Shown here: piece after piece, positions 5,374-5,388 of the stretch
How positions within the stretch are numbered: position 1 is the stretch's first letter
Layout: every line of letters starts with the position of its first letter
From: Methanosarcinales archaeon
Lineage (GTDB): Archaea > Halobacteriota > Methanosarcinia > Methanosarcinales > Methanogasteraceae
Reading direction: 5' to 3'
Length of the DNA stretch: 5,388 nt
Assembly: GCA_030666765.1 (NCBI GenBank)
Contig: DAOUXE010000105.1
Location: 1-5,388 of the forward strand
Made by a program: the position numbers and the translations under genes
The notes under the pieces: generated by a model
Databases searched by the model: none
What the model saw: the letters and a program-made list of their open reading frames with translations, nothing else
Told to the model about the DNA's origin: nothing

Positions 5374-5388
5374 CCCGCCTGCTGCTGG
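5370..5388 (+). CDS. start of a second MTRLLL secreted protein, cut by the window end
   Basis: ATG 5370 opens MTRLLL and runs off the window. The junction GGTGGCATGACCCGCCTGCT is nearly identical to that at 4229-4248 (GGTGGCATGACTCGCCTGCT), where the same start leads to a signal peptide and a broken beta-helix domain. By analogy this is the N-terminus of a secreted surface protein. It may be the intact copy, but only six codons are visible. Confidence 0.5.

Overview
The window looks like an accessory stretch of a euryarchaeal chromosome, most likely a methanogen or a methane/alkane-oxidising relative. The grounds are a tungstate-binding lipoprotein of the archaeal WtpA type, archaeal promoters (purine-rich BRE followed by TTTATA-like boxes), strong Shine-Dalgarno sites, DUF2341 and beta-helix (NosD-like) surface-protein remnants, and VapBC-type toxin-antitoxin genes. 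No ribosomal RNA or single-copy marker is present, so the lineage is an inference. All supported genes lie on the + strand.

Region 1 (1-632) has no convincing long gene. It holds a possible 192-bp MITE-like element (54-245) with 14-bp terminal inverted repeats and 8-bp flanking repeats, a doubtful 28-residue ORF (385-471), and a clear promoter followed by GATCACAG half-sites and a palindrome. Region 2 (633-2396) holds a two-repeat protein with a C-terminal winged-helix domain, probably a regulator that acts on its own promoter, and then wtpA with its own promoter. A site related to the first gene's operator lies just upstream of the wtpA promoter. No wtpB or wtpC follows.

Region 3 (2397-3791) is a graveyard. 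A secreted DUF2341 protein is broken by two in-frame TGA codons and a frame change. It is followed by a PIN-domain nuclease gene split by a TAA and a frameshift, with a small overlapping ORF in front. Region 4 (3792-4533) is abruptly GC-rich. It contains a promoter, a short signal-peptide ORF interrupted by TGA, an ATGA-overlapping second signal-peptide ORF (MTRLLL...), and, one frame away, the start of a beta-helix surface domain. Region 5 (4530-5152) is an intact-looking antitoxin/PIN-toxin pair, whose first ATG overlaps the stop of the beta-helix remnant. Region 6 (5201-5388) repeats the Region 4 arrangement: same promoter, same SD spacing, short signal-peptide ORF, and an ATGA overlap into another MTRLLL start that runs off the window.

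In short, this is a regulator plus tungstate uptake gene next to a fast-decaying locus of duplicated surface-protein cassettes interleaved with toxin-antitoxin modules. The most interesting points are the duplicated promoter/leader-ORF/ATGA cassette, the operator set of the repeat-wHTH protein, and the MITE-like element.
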